64,000 nt of DNA from Candidatus Fermentibacterota bacterium (GTDB lineage: Bacteria > Fermentibacterota > Fermentibacteria > Fermentibacterales > Fermentibacteraceae): NCBI GenBank assembly GCA_002748705.1, contig PDSZ01000015.1:30829-94828 (forward strand). The letters run 5' to 3'. The position numbers were made by a program, and so were the translations under genes. Numbering within the stretch: position 1 is the stretch's first letter; the number at the start of each line of letters is the position of its first letter. This document shows positions 6,996 through 15,455 of this stretch, piece by piece. The notes below the pieces were generated by a model. That model did not search any database, had not been told where the DNA came from, and saw only the letters and a list, made by a program, of their open reading frames with translations.

Positions 6996-9310
6996 TGAAA
7001 GTTTCTCTTGAGAAACTGGATTTTTCAGGGATACTCAGAAGGGTTTCCGAGTACACTTCCACTCAGCAGGGAAAAGATAAGGTTCTTTCTATCCTTCCTG
7101 CTGAAAACAGGAATGATGCTTCCCTTCTGCAAAGTGAAACCATTCACGCGGCGCTGCTTTCAGGCTCTTCTGTGAAGCCTTCACTTGGTGGAGTTGACAT
7201 TGCAAACACTGCCATGAATCAACTGGCAAAGGGCGCTATAGCCCTTGAACCGATTCACCTGAGAGGCGCAGGCATACTTCTCAGAGATGTTCGGGAATTC
7301 TCACAGAAGCTTGAAGAAGTAAAGGATGACGCGCCAGGTGTTCTTCACCGGAGGCTGCCTGATGTGTCAGCGCTGGTTACCTTTTCAGAGAAGCTCTTAA
7401 GAATAACAACTCCAGACGGTGAGCTTTCTTCGTGCGCTTCACCGGAACTGAAAAAGCTCTCTTCAAGACTTGAGTCTCTCCGTTCAGGCATTTCATCCAG
7501 GCTCAATGCCATTGCAGCCCGTTACGCAGGTTCGGGAACTCTGCGAGATTCACCTCCCACTATCCGTTCAGGCAGATTTGTTCTGCCTGTAGCCTCAGGG
7601 GCCAGAAAAAGGGTCAAGGGCATTGTTCACGATAGATCAGAGAGCGGCGCAACCTTTTTTATCGAGCCTTCCGAGCTTGTTGAAGCAGGGAATCTTCTTC
7701 AGGAGACAGCTCTTGATCTGGAACAGGAAAAGAGAAGAATACTCCGTGAAGCCACTTTACAGGTTCGTGAATATTCATCGGAGATAATGGAATGCATTCA
7801 GGTGTTCACTTCTCTTGATGTTATCTATGCCAGAGCGGCATACCACTCCAGATGGGGTACTGTTTTTCCTGAAGAGGGGCCTTTGAACCTTAAAGGGCTT
7901 GTTCATCCGCTGCTTCCTGTGAAAACAGCAGTCAGAAGTGATATCAAGCTTGATGAAAGCTGGCGAGTTCTTGTTGTTTCAGGGCCTAATGCAGGGGGAA
8001 AGAGTGTTCTTCTGAAGGCTGCGGCACTTGCTTCAGTATGCTCAAGAGCAGGGCTTGGAGCCCATCTTACCGGCCCTTCAACAATGCCCTTTTTCAGCAG
8101 AGTTATGGTTTGCATGGGGGACAATCAGTCCATAGCCATGCACCTCAGTACTTACTCCGCCAGGCTTTCAGAACAGATAAAGATTCTCAGAGAAGGCAAT
8201 GCCGAAACACTCTCTATTGTGGATGAACCGGCAGGGGGCACCGATCCAGTCACAGGAGCTGCCCTTGCAGCTGTGTTTCTGGAGAGAACTGCGGATATGG
8301 GGGTGCGTACCATGGTAAGTACCCACATGGGTCAGCTGAAGCTTCTGGCAATGGAGAAGGCTGGATTTATAAACGGTTCCATGTCCTTTGATACTGCTAC
8401 CCTTACACCTGGTTTCAGATTCATTCCTGATCTTCCAGGGGCTTCCTGCACCCTTGAAGCCGCGGCAATAGCAGGTTTTCCTGAAGATATCCTTTCCGAG
8501 GCTTCCAGACTGGCAGGTGACTCTTTCAGCCTTGACAGTCTGGTGGTAAATCTCAGGGAGCTGGAAGAGATAAAAGGCAGAGAAGTTGAAGCCCTGAAGA
8601 TACAGCGGCGAAAGGCAGGGAAGAACCGGCGGGAAATGGAGCGAAAGTTACGCCGTCAGCGCAGAGAGCTGGATGAAATAAGAAAGCAGACAGAGATGGA
8701 CAGGGAACGGGAACTGAAACGAATAAGATCTGAAGCAGATTCACTTCTTGTTGTTCTGGCCAACTCACCAACCAGAGAGAAAAGGCTTGAAACCAGAAAA
8801 AAGCTTGCCGAACTTACAGGCGCTGCATTGAAAAAGCCTGAAGGGGAGTTCAGGGAAAGGGCTGTCTCATCCGGTTCAGTTCAGCTTGCTCCCGGTGTGA
8901 GGGTTTCTGTAAAAGGCTGGCCGGACCCTGGTACAGTTGAGAAAGTGAGCAGATCATCGGTAATGGTCAGGGTTGGACCCATGCTTCTCAAGAGAAATTC
9001 TGAAGAACTCAGTATTATTAACGAACCTGAAGCAGAAGCAACTGCAGCAGCTGAATACGAGCCTGTTCAGGAGAATCCTGAGGCAATACTCCTTGGGCAG
9101 ACGGTTGACGAAGCCATTGTTGAACTTGATATAAAACTGGACAACTGTTCAGCCCTGGGGTTGAAAAGGCTTAGAGTTGTTCATGGAAAGGGCCGTCTGA
9201 TGCAGGGAGTAATAGAGTGGCTCAGAAGAGATCGCCGTGTGAGATCGGTTTCAATGGCTCCACCGGAGGAAGGCGGTGTTGGAGCTTCAATTGTTATTTT
9301 GAAGGGATAG
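6995..9310 (+). CDS. mutS2: MutS2 family ATPase with degenerate Smr domain
   Basis: MutS2 proteins act in recombination suppression and in rescue of collided ribosomes. The 771-aa length is normal. The clamp/lever regions (1-300) lead to the ATPase with Walker A GPNAGGKSV, the ABC-like STYSARLSEQI, Walker B LSIVDEPAGGTDP and the switch His in STHMGQ. A charged coiled coil (about 510-610) and a KOW-like segment follow, then a C-terminal Smr domain. In the Smr domain the HGKG motif (VVHGKGRL) is intact, but the LDLR motif expected just before T-V-D-E-A reads A-I-L-L-G, so its Asp and Arg are absent. Start overlaps the dnaJ stop; dnaG follows after 4 nt. Confidence 0.93.
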   Translation: MKVSLEKLDFSGILRRVSEYTSTQQGKDKVLSILPAENRNDASLLQSETIHAALLSGSSVKPSLGGVDIANTAMNQLAKGAIALEPIHLRGAGILLRDVREFSQKLEEVKDDAPGVLHRRLPDVSALVTFSEKLLRITTPDGELSSCASPELKKLSSRLESLRSGISSRLNAIAARYAGSGTLRDSPPTIRSGRFVLPVASGARKRVKGIVHDRSESGATFFIEPSELVEAGNLLQETALDLEQEKRRILREATLQVREYSSEIMECIQVFTSLDVIYARAAYHSRWGTVFPEEGPLNLKGLVHPLLPVKTAVRSDIKLDESWRVLVVSGPNAGGKSVLLKAAALASVCSRAGLGAHLTGPSTMPFFSRVMVCMGDNQSIAMHLSTYSARLSEQIKILREGNAETLSIVDEPAGGTDPVTGAALAAVFLERTADMGVRTMVSTHMGQLKLLAMEKAGFINGSMSFDTATLTPGFRFIPDLPGASCTLEAAAIAGFPEDILSEASRLAGDSFSLDSLVVNLRELEEIKGREVEALKIQRRKAGKNRREMERKLRRQRRELDEIRKQTEMDRERELKRIRSEADSLLVVLANSPTREKRLETRKKLAELTGAALKKPEGEFRERAVSSGSVQLAPGVRVSVKGWPDPGTVEKVSRSSVMVRVGPMLLKRNSEELSIINEPEAEATAAAEYEPVQENPEAILLGQTVDEAIVELDIKLDNCSALGLKRLRVVHGKGRLMQGVIEWLRRDRRVRSVSMAPPEEGGVGASIVILKG

Positions 9311-9314
9311 AAAA

Positions 9315-11015
9315 TTGGGATACGATCCTATTGATATTCAAAGAGTAAAAGAAGCTTCAGATATTGTTTTTGTTGTACGACAGTTTGTAGACTTAAAAAG
9401 GGCAGGAAGTTCATGGAAGGGGCTTTGCCCCTTTCACAATGAGAAAACTCCAAGTTTTACAGTTTCTCCTTCTAAAGGCACATGGAAATGCTTCGGCTGC
9501 GACAAAGGAGGGGATGTATTCACTTTCCTCATGGAGCAGCAGAACCTGACCTTTCCCGAGGTTGTCAGGCAGCTTGCTGAAGAGAACGGCATAGACCTGA
9601 AGGAAACAGGCTCTTCAGGTGCAGGTTATGAGCGAAGAAAGATACTCTTCAACATAGTTCAGGAGTGTCAGGATTTCTACCTTGCCTCCATTAAAAAAGA
9701 TGCAGGCTTTGAGTGTCGCAAATACCTTGAGAGCAGAAAAATAAACGATAATGAACTGGCTCTGGGTATCGGCTATGCCCCTGGAGGAAATGCAACGCTG
9801 AGACACCTTTCAGACAAGGGTTATTCCGTTTCTACAATGTGTGAGGCAGGGGTTGTTTTACAGAGGGATGGCCAGGAGCCCTATGACAGGTTCAGAAACA
9901 GGCTGACATTTCCAATATGTGACCGGAGAGGCAGAGTGGTATCGTTCGGCGCCAGGGCAATGGACGATTCTCAGCCTAAATACCTCAACGGACCTGAGAC
10001 AGGTATCTACAGCAAAGGCTCTATTCTATACGGTTACAGCAGAGCTCAGAAAGCTGCCCGTAACAGTGGAAGGGTCATTCTTGTTGAAGGCTACTTTGAT
10101 CATGCCAGACTTGCAGCTTCAGCGGTGGAAGAGGCTGTTGCAGCCAGTGGAACAGCATTCACAGAGAAGCAGGCTAGAAGCCTTCTGGGCATGGCAGACA
10201 GTGTTTTTATCTGCTTCGACGGCGACAGTGCAGGAAGCTCAGCTGCGGTAAAAGTTGCCAAAATCCTTCTGGCTCAGGGGGGATATCCTTCTATTATACG
10301 GCTACCTTCAGGGCAGGATCCCGATGACTACATATCTGCAAAGGGTATAAATGCATTCAGTGATCTCCTGAAGAATGCTGTTGATCCCATAACCTTCTGT
10401 ATGGGGCTTGTCGCTCCCCGGGAACAGGGAGGGCCTTCCAGGGTCAAGGTTGCCAGAAGACTTCTTGAGGTGGCCTCCTGCGCTTCTGATGCTCTGATTG
10501 AGGAAGACCTTAAGGAAAAGGTTGAGAAGTTTACAGGGTTCTCAAGAACCTCTCTCAGCAGAGCCATTGCTGATAAGAGGCAGGAGAGTGAGAGAAGAAA
10601 TACTCCTCGAGTCGCAGACAGACTTTCTCCGGCAGACAAATCGATTCTCAGAGCCGCAACTGCAGGCGGTTTTCTTCACGGAGAACTTCTGGAGCATCTC
10701 AGAGCAGAAGACCTTGATTCAGAGCAGGGCAGAGATATGTTTATTCAGCTTGCGGATCAGCTGAGAAGAGGATACACATCGGTGATTCTGGCTGAACTGA
10801 CAGGGGATACAGCCAGGCTGGCGCTTGATATCGTTGGTGAACTGGAATCCGTAACCTCGGAAGATCTTGTTATGCTGAGAAAAAGCATTGAACGGGAAAG
10901 AAGGGAAATACCCAGAAGGCGGCAGTTGAGGCAAAGACTGCAGGAAGCAGACGAGGAGGAGAAGGCTATCATACTGGAAGATCTCAGAGACTTAGGCGGT
11001 CTCCATGAGAGCTAG
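9315..11015 (+). CDS. dnaG: DNA primase
   Basis: Synthesises RNA primers at the replication fork. The protein is 566 aa. The N-terminal CHC2 zinc finger shows CPFHNEKTPSF and WKCFGCDKGGD. The RNA-polymerase core follows, and the TOPRIM metal site is seen in ILVEGYFD and VFICFDGDSAGS. The C-terminal DnaB-interacting region is poorly conserved. The start is TTG at 9315 with GAAGGGAT upstream inside the mutS2 3' end; no better ATG exists before the conserved N-terminus. It overlaps the next gene, a sigma factor, by 11 nt, the classic dnaG-rpoD arrangement. Confidence 0.96.
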   Translation: MGYDPIDIQRVKEASDIVFVVRQFVDLKRAGSSWKGLCPFHNEKTPSFTVSPSKGTWKCFGCDKGGDVFTFLMEQQNLTFPEVVRQLAEENGIDLKETGSSGAGYERRKILFNIVQECQDFYLASIKKDAGFECRKYLESRKINDNELALGIGYAPGGNATLRHLSDKGYSVSTMCEAGVVLQRDGQEPYDRFRNRLTFPICDRRGRVVSFGARAMDDSQPKYLNGPETGIYSKGSILYGYSRAQKAARNSGRVILVEGYFDHARLAASAVEEAVAASGTAFTEKQARSLLGMADSVFICFDGDSAGSSAAVKVAKILLAQGGYPSIIRLPSGQDPDDYISAKGINAFSDLLKNAVDPITFCMGLVAPREQGGPSRVKVARRLLEVASCASDALIEEDLKEKVEKFTGFSRTSLSRAIADKRQESERRNTPRVADRLSPADKSILRAATAGGFLHGELLEHLRAEDLDSEQGRDMFIQLADQLRRGYTSVILAELTGDTARLALDIVGELESVTSEDLVMLRKSIERERREIPRRRQLRQRLQEADEEEKAIILEDLRDLGGLHES

Positions 11016-11979
11016 TCCCCCTGAACTTCCACAGAGCTTCAGTTCCAGGGTCAGTGCTGCTCCCTCATTCGGAGCTGAACAGAACAATGCTCACGCAAGT
11101 CGAATAATAGAGTGCAGGAATGAACTGGTAAGTATTCTTCAACTGCCTGAGGAAATCTCAGGCTGCGGAAACTGGAACATTATCCGAAGGGAGATATATG
11201 CCAGGCTGGAGCAGGACCTTTGCAGTCATGTCAGAAAAGCTGCCGAATCCCTCGTGGAAAAGATTATGGATATTGAAGAAGACCTTATTGAAGGCAATAT
11301 GCGCTTTGTGCTCATGCTGGTCAGAAGATATTCCAGAGAGGGAATGGGAGCCATGGAAGAGATGGATTTCATTCAGGAGGGCTGCGAGGGGCTGCTTGAT
11401 GCAGTAAGAAGATTTGATTTTTCCGGCAGAGGCAGTTTTCTCTCTTATGCCCTTTTGCGAATAAGGAAAAGGGTTCTTCTGGCAATGGAGAGACAGCAGC
11501 GTCTGGTCCGTATTCCTGCACATGTACTCAGAAAAGGTTTCTATCTTCGGGAGGTTATCAGTGATTTCAGCAACCGACATGGCAGGTATCCCACTCCGGA
11601 AGAGGTAGACAGGGAGACAGACGGCTGCATAAGCCGCTCCATGATTCTTAACCTTACTGAAACGGTTCTTCCATTGCATGGAACAACTGACGGCAGCGGT
11701 ATTCCGCTTGAGGAAAAGATACCTGCAGACGAATATAAGAATGACAGTGAACTCAGCGAAGCGGTTCAGGAGGCACTGACACATCTTGACAGCAGGTCAA
11801 GGTTTATTCTTGTTATGCACTACGGGCTTGCAGACGGAGAAACCGCCAGCCTTTCCGAAATAGGTCAAGTACTGGGAATTTCGTATGAAAGGGTAAGACA
11901 AATTGAAAAAGCTTCTATCGCTATCCTGGCTGAGCATTTCAGCGGTTTTACTGTTACTGACTGGCTGCGGGAAGAGTAA
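11005..11979 (+). CDS. Sigma-70 family factor in the rpoD position, divergent region 2.3
   Basis: RNA polymerase sigma subunit, 324 aa, directly after dnaG as primary sigma factors often are. Region 2 spans about 92-172 (GNMRFVLMLVRRYS, DFIQEG, ARGSF-like GRGSFLSYAL, RIPAHV). Region 3 covers about 175-250 with PTPEEV. Region 4 (about 255-315) ends in a helix-turn-helix LSEIGQVLGISYERVRQIEK. The protein lacks a long region 1.1; the first 60 residues are unlike family. The W-W pair of region 2.3, which helps melt the -10 element in RpoD, is replaced by Leu151-Arg152. A short insertion (GAMEEM) lies before DFIQEG. It could be the housekeeping factor of a divergent lineage or an alternative factor. 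The 3' end overlaps btuF by 77 nt. Confidence 0.85.
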   Translation: MRASPPELPQSFSSRVSAAPSFGAEQNNAHASRIIECRNELVSILQLPEEISGCGNWNIIRREIYARLEQDLCSHVRKAAESLVEKIMDIEEDLIEGNMRFVLMLVRRYSREGMGAMEEMDFIQEGCEGLLDAVRRFDFSGRGSFLSYALLRIRKRVLLAMERQQRLVRIPAHVLRKGFYLREVISDFSNRHGRYPTPEEVDRETDGCISRSMILNLTETVLPLHGTTDGSGIPLEEKIPADEYKNDSELSEAVQEALTHLDSRSRFILVMHYGLADGETASLSEIGQVLGISYERVRQIEKASIAILAEHFSGFTVTDWLREE

Positions 11980-12736
11980 GAGTGAACCTTCTTCAGAACT
12001 TCAGAATCCAGATACTGCGGCAGTGGTATTCGGGCCTTCCCTGGCAGAACTTTTTGTGGCAGGCGGCATTGATTACAGGCTTGCTGCTGTGGACAGGTTT
12101 ACCATTCTTCCTGACAGTGTTCAGGTTCAGGTTGCAGGGGATTTCCTCTCACCCTCACTGGAACTGATCTACAGTCTTGGAACAACCTCTATTCATGTGA
12201 TAGGAACCAACCAGTCCCTTGTTGATCTCGCTGACAGGATGGGCATACCGTACTACAACTATTCTTTCGATACCCTTGATGATGTATTTGAAGTTTGCAG
12301 GGAGCTTGAATCACGGTATCCTGATGCAGAGCTTGACGAATTCATCTTTTCTGTTGAGCACAAGCTTGATTCAGTTGCAGGCTCCGGCCTTCCCCGTATC
12401 TCAATCATGCCTGTAATCTATTTTCAGGAGGACGGTGCCATTACTGTGGCAGGCAGAGGCACCTTCTTTGAAGACATAATTACAGGAATAGGCTGTGAGC
12501 ACGCGGCACCGGAGACAGGAACCTATCCCATGGTTTCAGTTGAAGGTGTTATGGAAATGGCCCCTGACATTATCATTGTTTTTGCCCCTGGCGCAGACTC
12601 TGAAGAAATACTGAACAGGTGGGAAGGCTACGGTCTTGGAACAGATAATGTTACAGTTCTCAATGGAGATCATGTTCTCATGCCGGGCAGTCATCTGCCT
12701 GAGCTTATTGTGGAAATAAGCAGGTGTCTTGAATGA
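11903..12736 (+). CDS. Periplasmic-binding lipoprotein of BtuF type
   Basis: Substrate-binding protein of a cobalamin or iron-chelate ABC importer, 277 aa. It has a clear lipoprotein signal, KKLLSL then a hydrophobic stretch ending LLLLTGC, so it should be anchored at Cys22. The mature part shows the two lobes of the helical-backbone (cluster A-II) fold: FGPSLAELFVAGG, IYSLGTTSIHVIG and EMAPDIIIVFAPG. The start is TTG at 11903, inside the sigma-factor gene; any later start would remove the signal peptide. The stop overlaps the ATPase gene by 4 nt. The transported compound is not certain: vitamin B12 is favoured because three B12-type radical SAM genes lie in the window, but heme or siderophore is possible. 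Confidence 0.8.
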   Translation: MKKLLSLSWLSISAVLLLLTGCGKSKSEPSSELQNPDTAAVVFGPSLAELFVAGGIDYRLAAVDRFTILPDSVQVQVAGDFLSPSLELIYSLGTTSIHVIGTNQSLVDLADRMGIPYYNYSFDTLDDVFEVCRELESRYPDAELDEFIFSVEHKLDSVAGSGLPRISIMPVIYFQEDGAITVAGRGTFFEDIITGIGCEHAAPETGTYPMVSVEGVMEMAPDIIIVFAPGADSEEILNRWEGYGLGTDNVTVLNGDHVLMPGSHLPELIVEISRCLE

Positions 12737-13509
12737 AGCTTGCCCGCTTTCAAGCAGGCTACAGCAGGGAGCTGGAAGTGGTTTCAGGAATAAATGTGGT
12801 GTTTCCTGAAGGATCTGTTACAGCGGTACTCGGGCCCAACGGAAGTGGAAAGAGTACTCTTCTCAAGGGCATAATGGGTTTTTCGGGAGTTTCATGCTCA
12901 GGGTCTGTGATGTTCCGGAATACAGATATTCGCAGAATAAGCAGAAAGAAAAGGGCGGAGCTGGTTGGTTATCTGCCCCAGAGTTCGCCGGTTCCAGCAG
13001 GGCTCACTGGTCTTGAAACAGTTCTTCTTGGAAGGCATCCCCACAGGTCTTCGTGGGCAGGAGATTCTCAGAAGGACATAAAGGTTGCAGAAGAGGCACT
13101 TGAACTTGTTGATGCTTCTTATCTTGCGGAAAAGCCTGTGGACAGAATATCAGGAGGGGAGAGGCGGCTGGTGAACCTTGCAGCTGTGCTGGCACAGGAA
13201 ACTCCTGTGATACTACTTGATGAACCTGGCTCATCGCTGGACTACGGTAATGCCGGCCACTTGTGGCAACTGCTTTCAAGGCTTGCAAAAACAGGTAAAA
13301 CCATCATTGCCACCACCCACAGAATAGGTATGGCTGCCGGACACTTTGATCGTGTTCTGCTCATTGCAGGCGGTACCCAGATAGAATACGGTGAACCTGA
13401 GAAGGTTTTTTCCAGTGAAGGCCTTCTCTCTCAGGTTTACGGAACTCCGCTTAGAGCTGTGAAAAATGGTTCGGAAGGCTGGATTGTGGTACCGGAGGTA
13501 ACAGAATGA
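12733..13509 (+). CDS. ABC transporter ATP-binding protein, BtuD/FecE type
   Basis: Energises import by the adjacent permease, 258 aa. Walker A is GPNGSGKST, the Q-loop is in YLPQSS, the ABC signature reads ISGGERRLV (usual LSGGE), Walker B is VILLDEPGSSLDYG, and the switch His is in TTHRIG. The FepC/BtuD subfamily assignment comes from the spacing and from its neighbours. Start overlaps the binding-protein gene by 4 nt (ATGA) and its stop overlaps the permease start by 4 nt, so the three genes form one translationally coupled unit. Confidence 0.9.
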   Translation: MKLARFQAGYSRELEVVSGINVVFPEGSVTAVLGPNGSGKSTLLKGIMGFSGVSCSGSVMFRNTDIRRISRKKRAELVGYLPQSSPVPAGLTGLETVLLGRHPHRSSWAGDSQKDIKVAEEALELVDASYLAEKPVDRISGGERRLVNLAAVLAQETPVILLDEPGSSLDYGNAGHLWQLLSRLAKTGKTIIATTHRIGMAAGHFDRVLLIAGGTQIEYGEPEKVFSSEGLLSQVYGTPLRAVKNGSEGWIVVPEVTE

Positions 13510-14462
13510 AGAACCTTGCCTTTATTCTTCTTCTGCTCCTTGCTGTCGGGCTGGCAGTTTCTGTCTTCAGCGGGCCTATGGGGTTTTCAGCGCCTGAGAG
13601 TGTCGTTCTCAGCCTTCGGCTGCCCAGAGCCCTTCTGGCTGTTCTGGCAGGCACTTCACTTGCTGTTTCAGGATGCGTTCTGCAGGCCATACTGAGAAAT
13701 CCCCTTGCTACACCATACACCCTGGGCATAAGTGCCGGAGCAGGGGTAACTGCAGGAATAATCATACTCACCGGAACTGCTGTTCCTGTTCTTCTTGTGT
13801 ACCTTTCAGGAACTGCAGGAGCCCTGGCCGCAGCGGGATTCACCTGGTTTCTTGCAGGAAGGGCAGTAGGTAACAGGGACGGGGCAACACTTATTCTCGC
13901 CGGTGTAACTGTGAACCTTCTGGGGGCTTCTGTTCTTCTCTTCATAGAATATCTAAGCCCTGCATCCAGACTTATCGAGATAATCAGATGGATGATGGGC
14001 AATCTTTCTGTTGCAGGCTATGGCAGAATAATCTATCTGCTGCCTTTTACCCTGGGAGGGCTGATTTTTCCTTTTCTGAAGACCGGTGTTCTCAATCAGT
14101 TTCTTACAGGTACTGAGATAGCAGAATCAAGAGGCGTGAATACCGCCAGGGAGAAGAAAATACTTCTGGGAGCTGCAGCGCTTCTTGCAGGAGGCGCAGT
14201 GGGAGCTGTGGGGCCTGTTGGATTTGTAGGACTTATGGTTCCCCACATCATCAGAAGGATTGCAGGAGGTGATTACCGGAGGCTGCTCCCTCTCTCTGCT
14301 CTGGGAGGCGCTGTACTGGTTGTGTGGGCTGACATAGTTTCAAGAACCGTACTCTCTCCGGGAGAACTGCCTATAGGAATAATTCTCTCAATGCTGGGCG
14401 GGCCGTTCTTCCTTTATCTTCTTCTGAAAAAGCCTTGTGATTCCGGCTTTCAGGAAACTTAA
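13506..14462 (+). CDS. ABC transporter permease, BtuC/FecCD family
   Basis: Inner-membrane channel of the importer, 318 aa, with about ten predicted membrane helices. Family hallmarks are RLPRALLAVLAGTSLAVSG near residue 38, LRNPLATPYTLGISAGAG, GAVGAVGPVGFVGLMVPHII near 240, and the C-terminal LPIGIILSMLGGPFFLYLL. It is last in the importer operon, and an IS200 element begins about 150 bp downstream. The order binding protein, ATPase, permease differs from the common permease-ATPase order. Confidence 0.92.
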   Translation: MKNLAFILLLLLAVGLAVSVFSGPMGFSAPESVVLSLRLPRALLAVLAGTSLAVSGCVLQAILRNPLATPYTLGISAGAGVTAGIIILTGTAVPVLLVYLSGTAGALAAAGFTWFLAGRAVGNRDGATLILAGVTVNLLGASVLLFIEYLSPASRLIEIIRWMMGNLSVAGYGRIIYLLPFTLGGLIFPFLKTGVLNQFLTGTEIAESRGVNTAREKKILLGAAALLAGGAVGAVGPVGFVGLMVPHIIRRIAGGDYRRLLPLSALGGAVLVVWADIVSRTVLSPGELPIGIILSMLGGPFFLYLLLKKPCDSGFQET

Positions 14463-14492
14463 CCATATCACATAGTTCCTGAGGCAGGCATC

Positions 14493-14556
14493 GGTGTTTT
14501 TCATGGGGAACAGCTCGAATCCATACAACTGCGCCCTCCGACCAGGTTATGTGCAG
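14493..14556. repeat. Dispersed intergenic repeat, copy A
   Basis: About 60 bp downstream of the importer permease resembles a segment at 20180-20252. Both contain CAGCTCGAATCCA (14511-14523 here) followed by CGCCCTCC and preceded by a T-rich run. Same orientation in both. The element is unidentified; it could be a decayed IS end or a small non-autonomous repeat. Confidence 0.45.
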
Positions 14557-14609
14557 ATGAAGGCCGGTGAATGCAGGCAGGGACTCTGATTAATGTCCCG
14601 CTCGGGGAT

Positions 14610-15180
14610 GGGTGAAATCCCTCGCCTTCAGGCGAAGCCTTTAGGAGGCTGCGGTATTATAGTAGAGTCATGAAAGGTTATCGCAAAGGTTCACATACGG
14701 TCTATCGTCTTCACTTTCATTTGGTGTTCATACCGAAATACCGCAAGCCTGTTCTCCGGGGCGAAGTGGGGAAGAGGTTGCGGGAACTAATAATAGAGAT
14801 ATGCAACAGTAAAGACATAGAGATAATCAGTGGTCATATTCGCCCAGGCCATGTTCACATGCTAATCAGTGCTCCTCCATCTCTTGCTCCGAGTCGTATT
14901 GTACAAGCCATCAAAGGTAAAACATCCCATCAACTGCTTCAGGATTTCAGAACATTGCGTAAAGAGTTCTGGGGCCGACACTTCTGGGGGAGGGGTTACT
15001 TCATTGCAACAAGTGGAAATGTAACAGATGAAGTGCTTGAGGACTACATAAAGAATCAGGATGTCGAGCCCCAGAATGAAGAAGTGTTCAAGGTAACAGA
15101 ATGATGGCTTGTGGACGGCGAGGTACTTTAGGCGACTTTAGTCACAGGCGAACCCACCGTCTTCAGACGGTGGCGCTCAG
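14610..15180 (+). mobile_element. IS200/IS605-family insertion sequence (tnpA only)
   Basis: A single Y1 transposase gene flanked by subterminal hairpins. The left hairpin is TCGCC-TTCA-GGCGA at 14622-14635, and a second small stem-loop at 14636-14650 contains an AGGAGG. The right hairpin is an 8-bp stem CCACCGTC/GACGGTGG with the same TTCA loop at 15154-15173. No tnpB accompanies it. Outer limits are estimated: these elements have no inverted repeats or target duplications, and the right end may fall at TCAG (15177-15180). Confidence 0.75.
14670..15104 (+). CDS. tnpA: IS200/IS605 family transposase TnpA (Y1 HUH)
   Basis: Single-strand DNA transposase that acts as a dimer on hairpins at the element ends. 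The protein is 144 aa, normal length. It shows FHLVFIPKYRKPVL near the N-terminus, the HUH metal motif HVHML (GHVHMLIS, about residue 63), and the catalytic Tyr in the C-terminal helix (EDYIKNQ, about residue 129). The start ATG at 14670 has only a weak ribosome site, which is common because these genes are kept translationally silent. All key residues are present, so the element may be functional. Confidence 0.93.
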   Translation: MKGYRKGSHTVYRLHFHLVFIPKYRKPVLRGEVGKRLRELIIEICNSKDIEIISGHIRPGHVHMLISAPPSLAPSRIVQAIKGKTSHQLLQDFRTLRKEFWGRHFWGRGYFIATSGNVTDEVLEDYIKNQDVEPQNEEVFKVTE

Positions 15181-15425
15181 ATATATCCCAGATCACGAAG
15201 TACAGGCGCTACTCGCCAGTTTTCAAGCAGTACAGGGTTCCACAGACGGGGAGAGGCCCAGTAGAGAAGAACTTTACTCAAGAGTTCACTGTCGGCAGGC
15301 ATAGGGTTTAACTCCATAGGATCAGAGATAAGATCATACATTTCGCTTGAGTCGGTATCTGCGTCCCATATTACTTTGATCTTCCCGTCGGTAACAGATG
15401 CCAGATTAAATGATACGCCTGTATT
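15177..15425 (-). pseudogene. 3' remnant of a sulfatase-like gene
   Basis: Reading the minus strand leftwards from the IS edge gives an open frame of about 80 codons ending at TGA (15179-15177). It contains GKIKVIWDADTDSSEMYDL followed by ISDPMELNPM and ends L-R-D-L-G-Y-I. The E-x-Y-D-L-x-x-D-P-x-E-x-N-P pattern is typical of the extreme C-terminus of sulfatases (alkaline-phosphatase superfamily). The catalytic N-terminal part is absent and replaced by the IS, so this is a dead fragment. The stop codon lies at the presumed right end of the IS200 element, so even this end may be altered. The family call rests on the tail pattern only. Confidence 0.65.
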
Positions 15426-15437
15426 TAGGGCTTGATG
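15426..15437. repeat. Left terminal inverted repeat of the IS
   Basis: TAGGGCTTGATG. It is the perfect inverted copy of 17037-17048. It lies next to the sulfatase remnant. Confidence 0.85.
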
Positions 15438-15455
15438 ATCAACCCATCATCCCAC

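Noticed and set aside
14505..14545. tRNA-like 3' end (GCTCGAATCC, then CCTCCGACCA)
   Set aside because: No matching 5' acceptor strand or D- and anticodon arms upstream; the second copy at 20.2 kb does not conserve the CCA end.
14670..15425. IS605-type element with tnpB and guide RNA
   Set aside because: No tnpB-like frame exists next to tnpA; the following sequence is the sulfatase remnant on the other strand.
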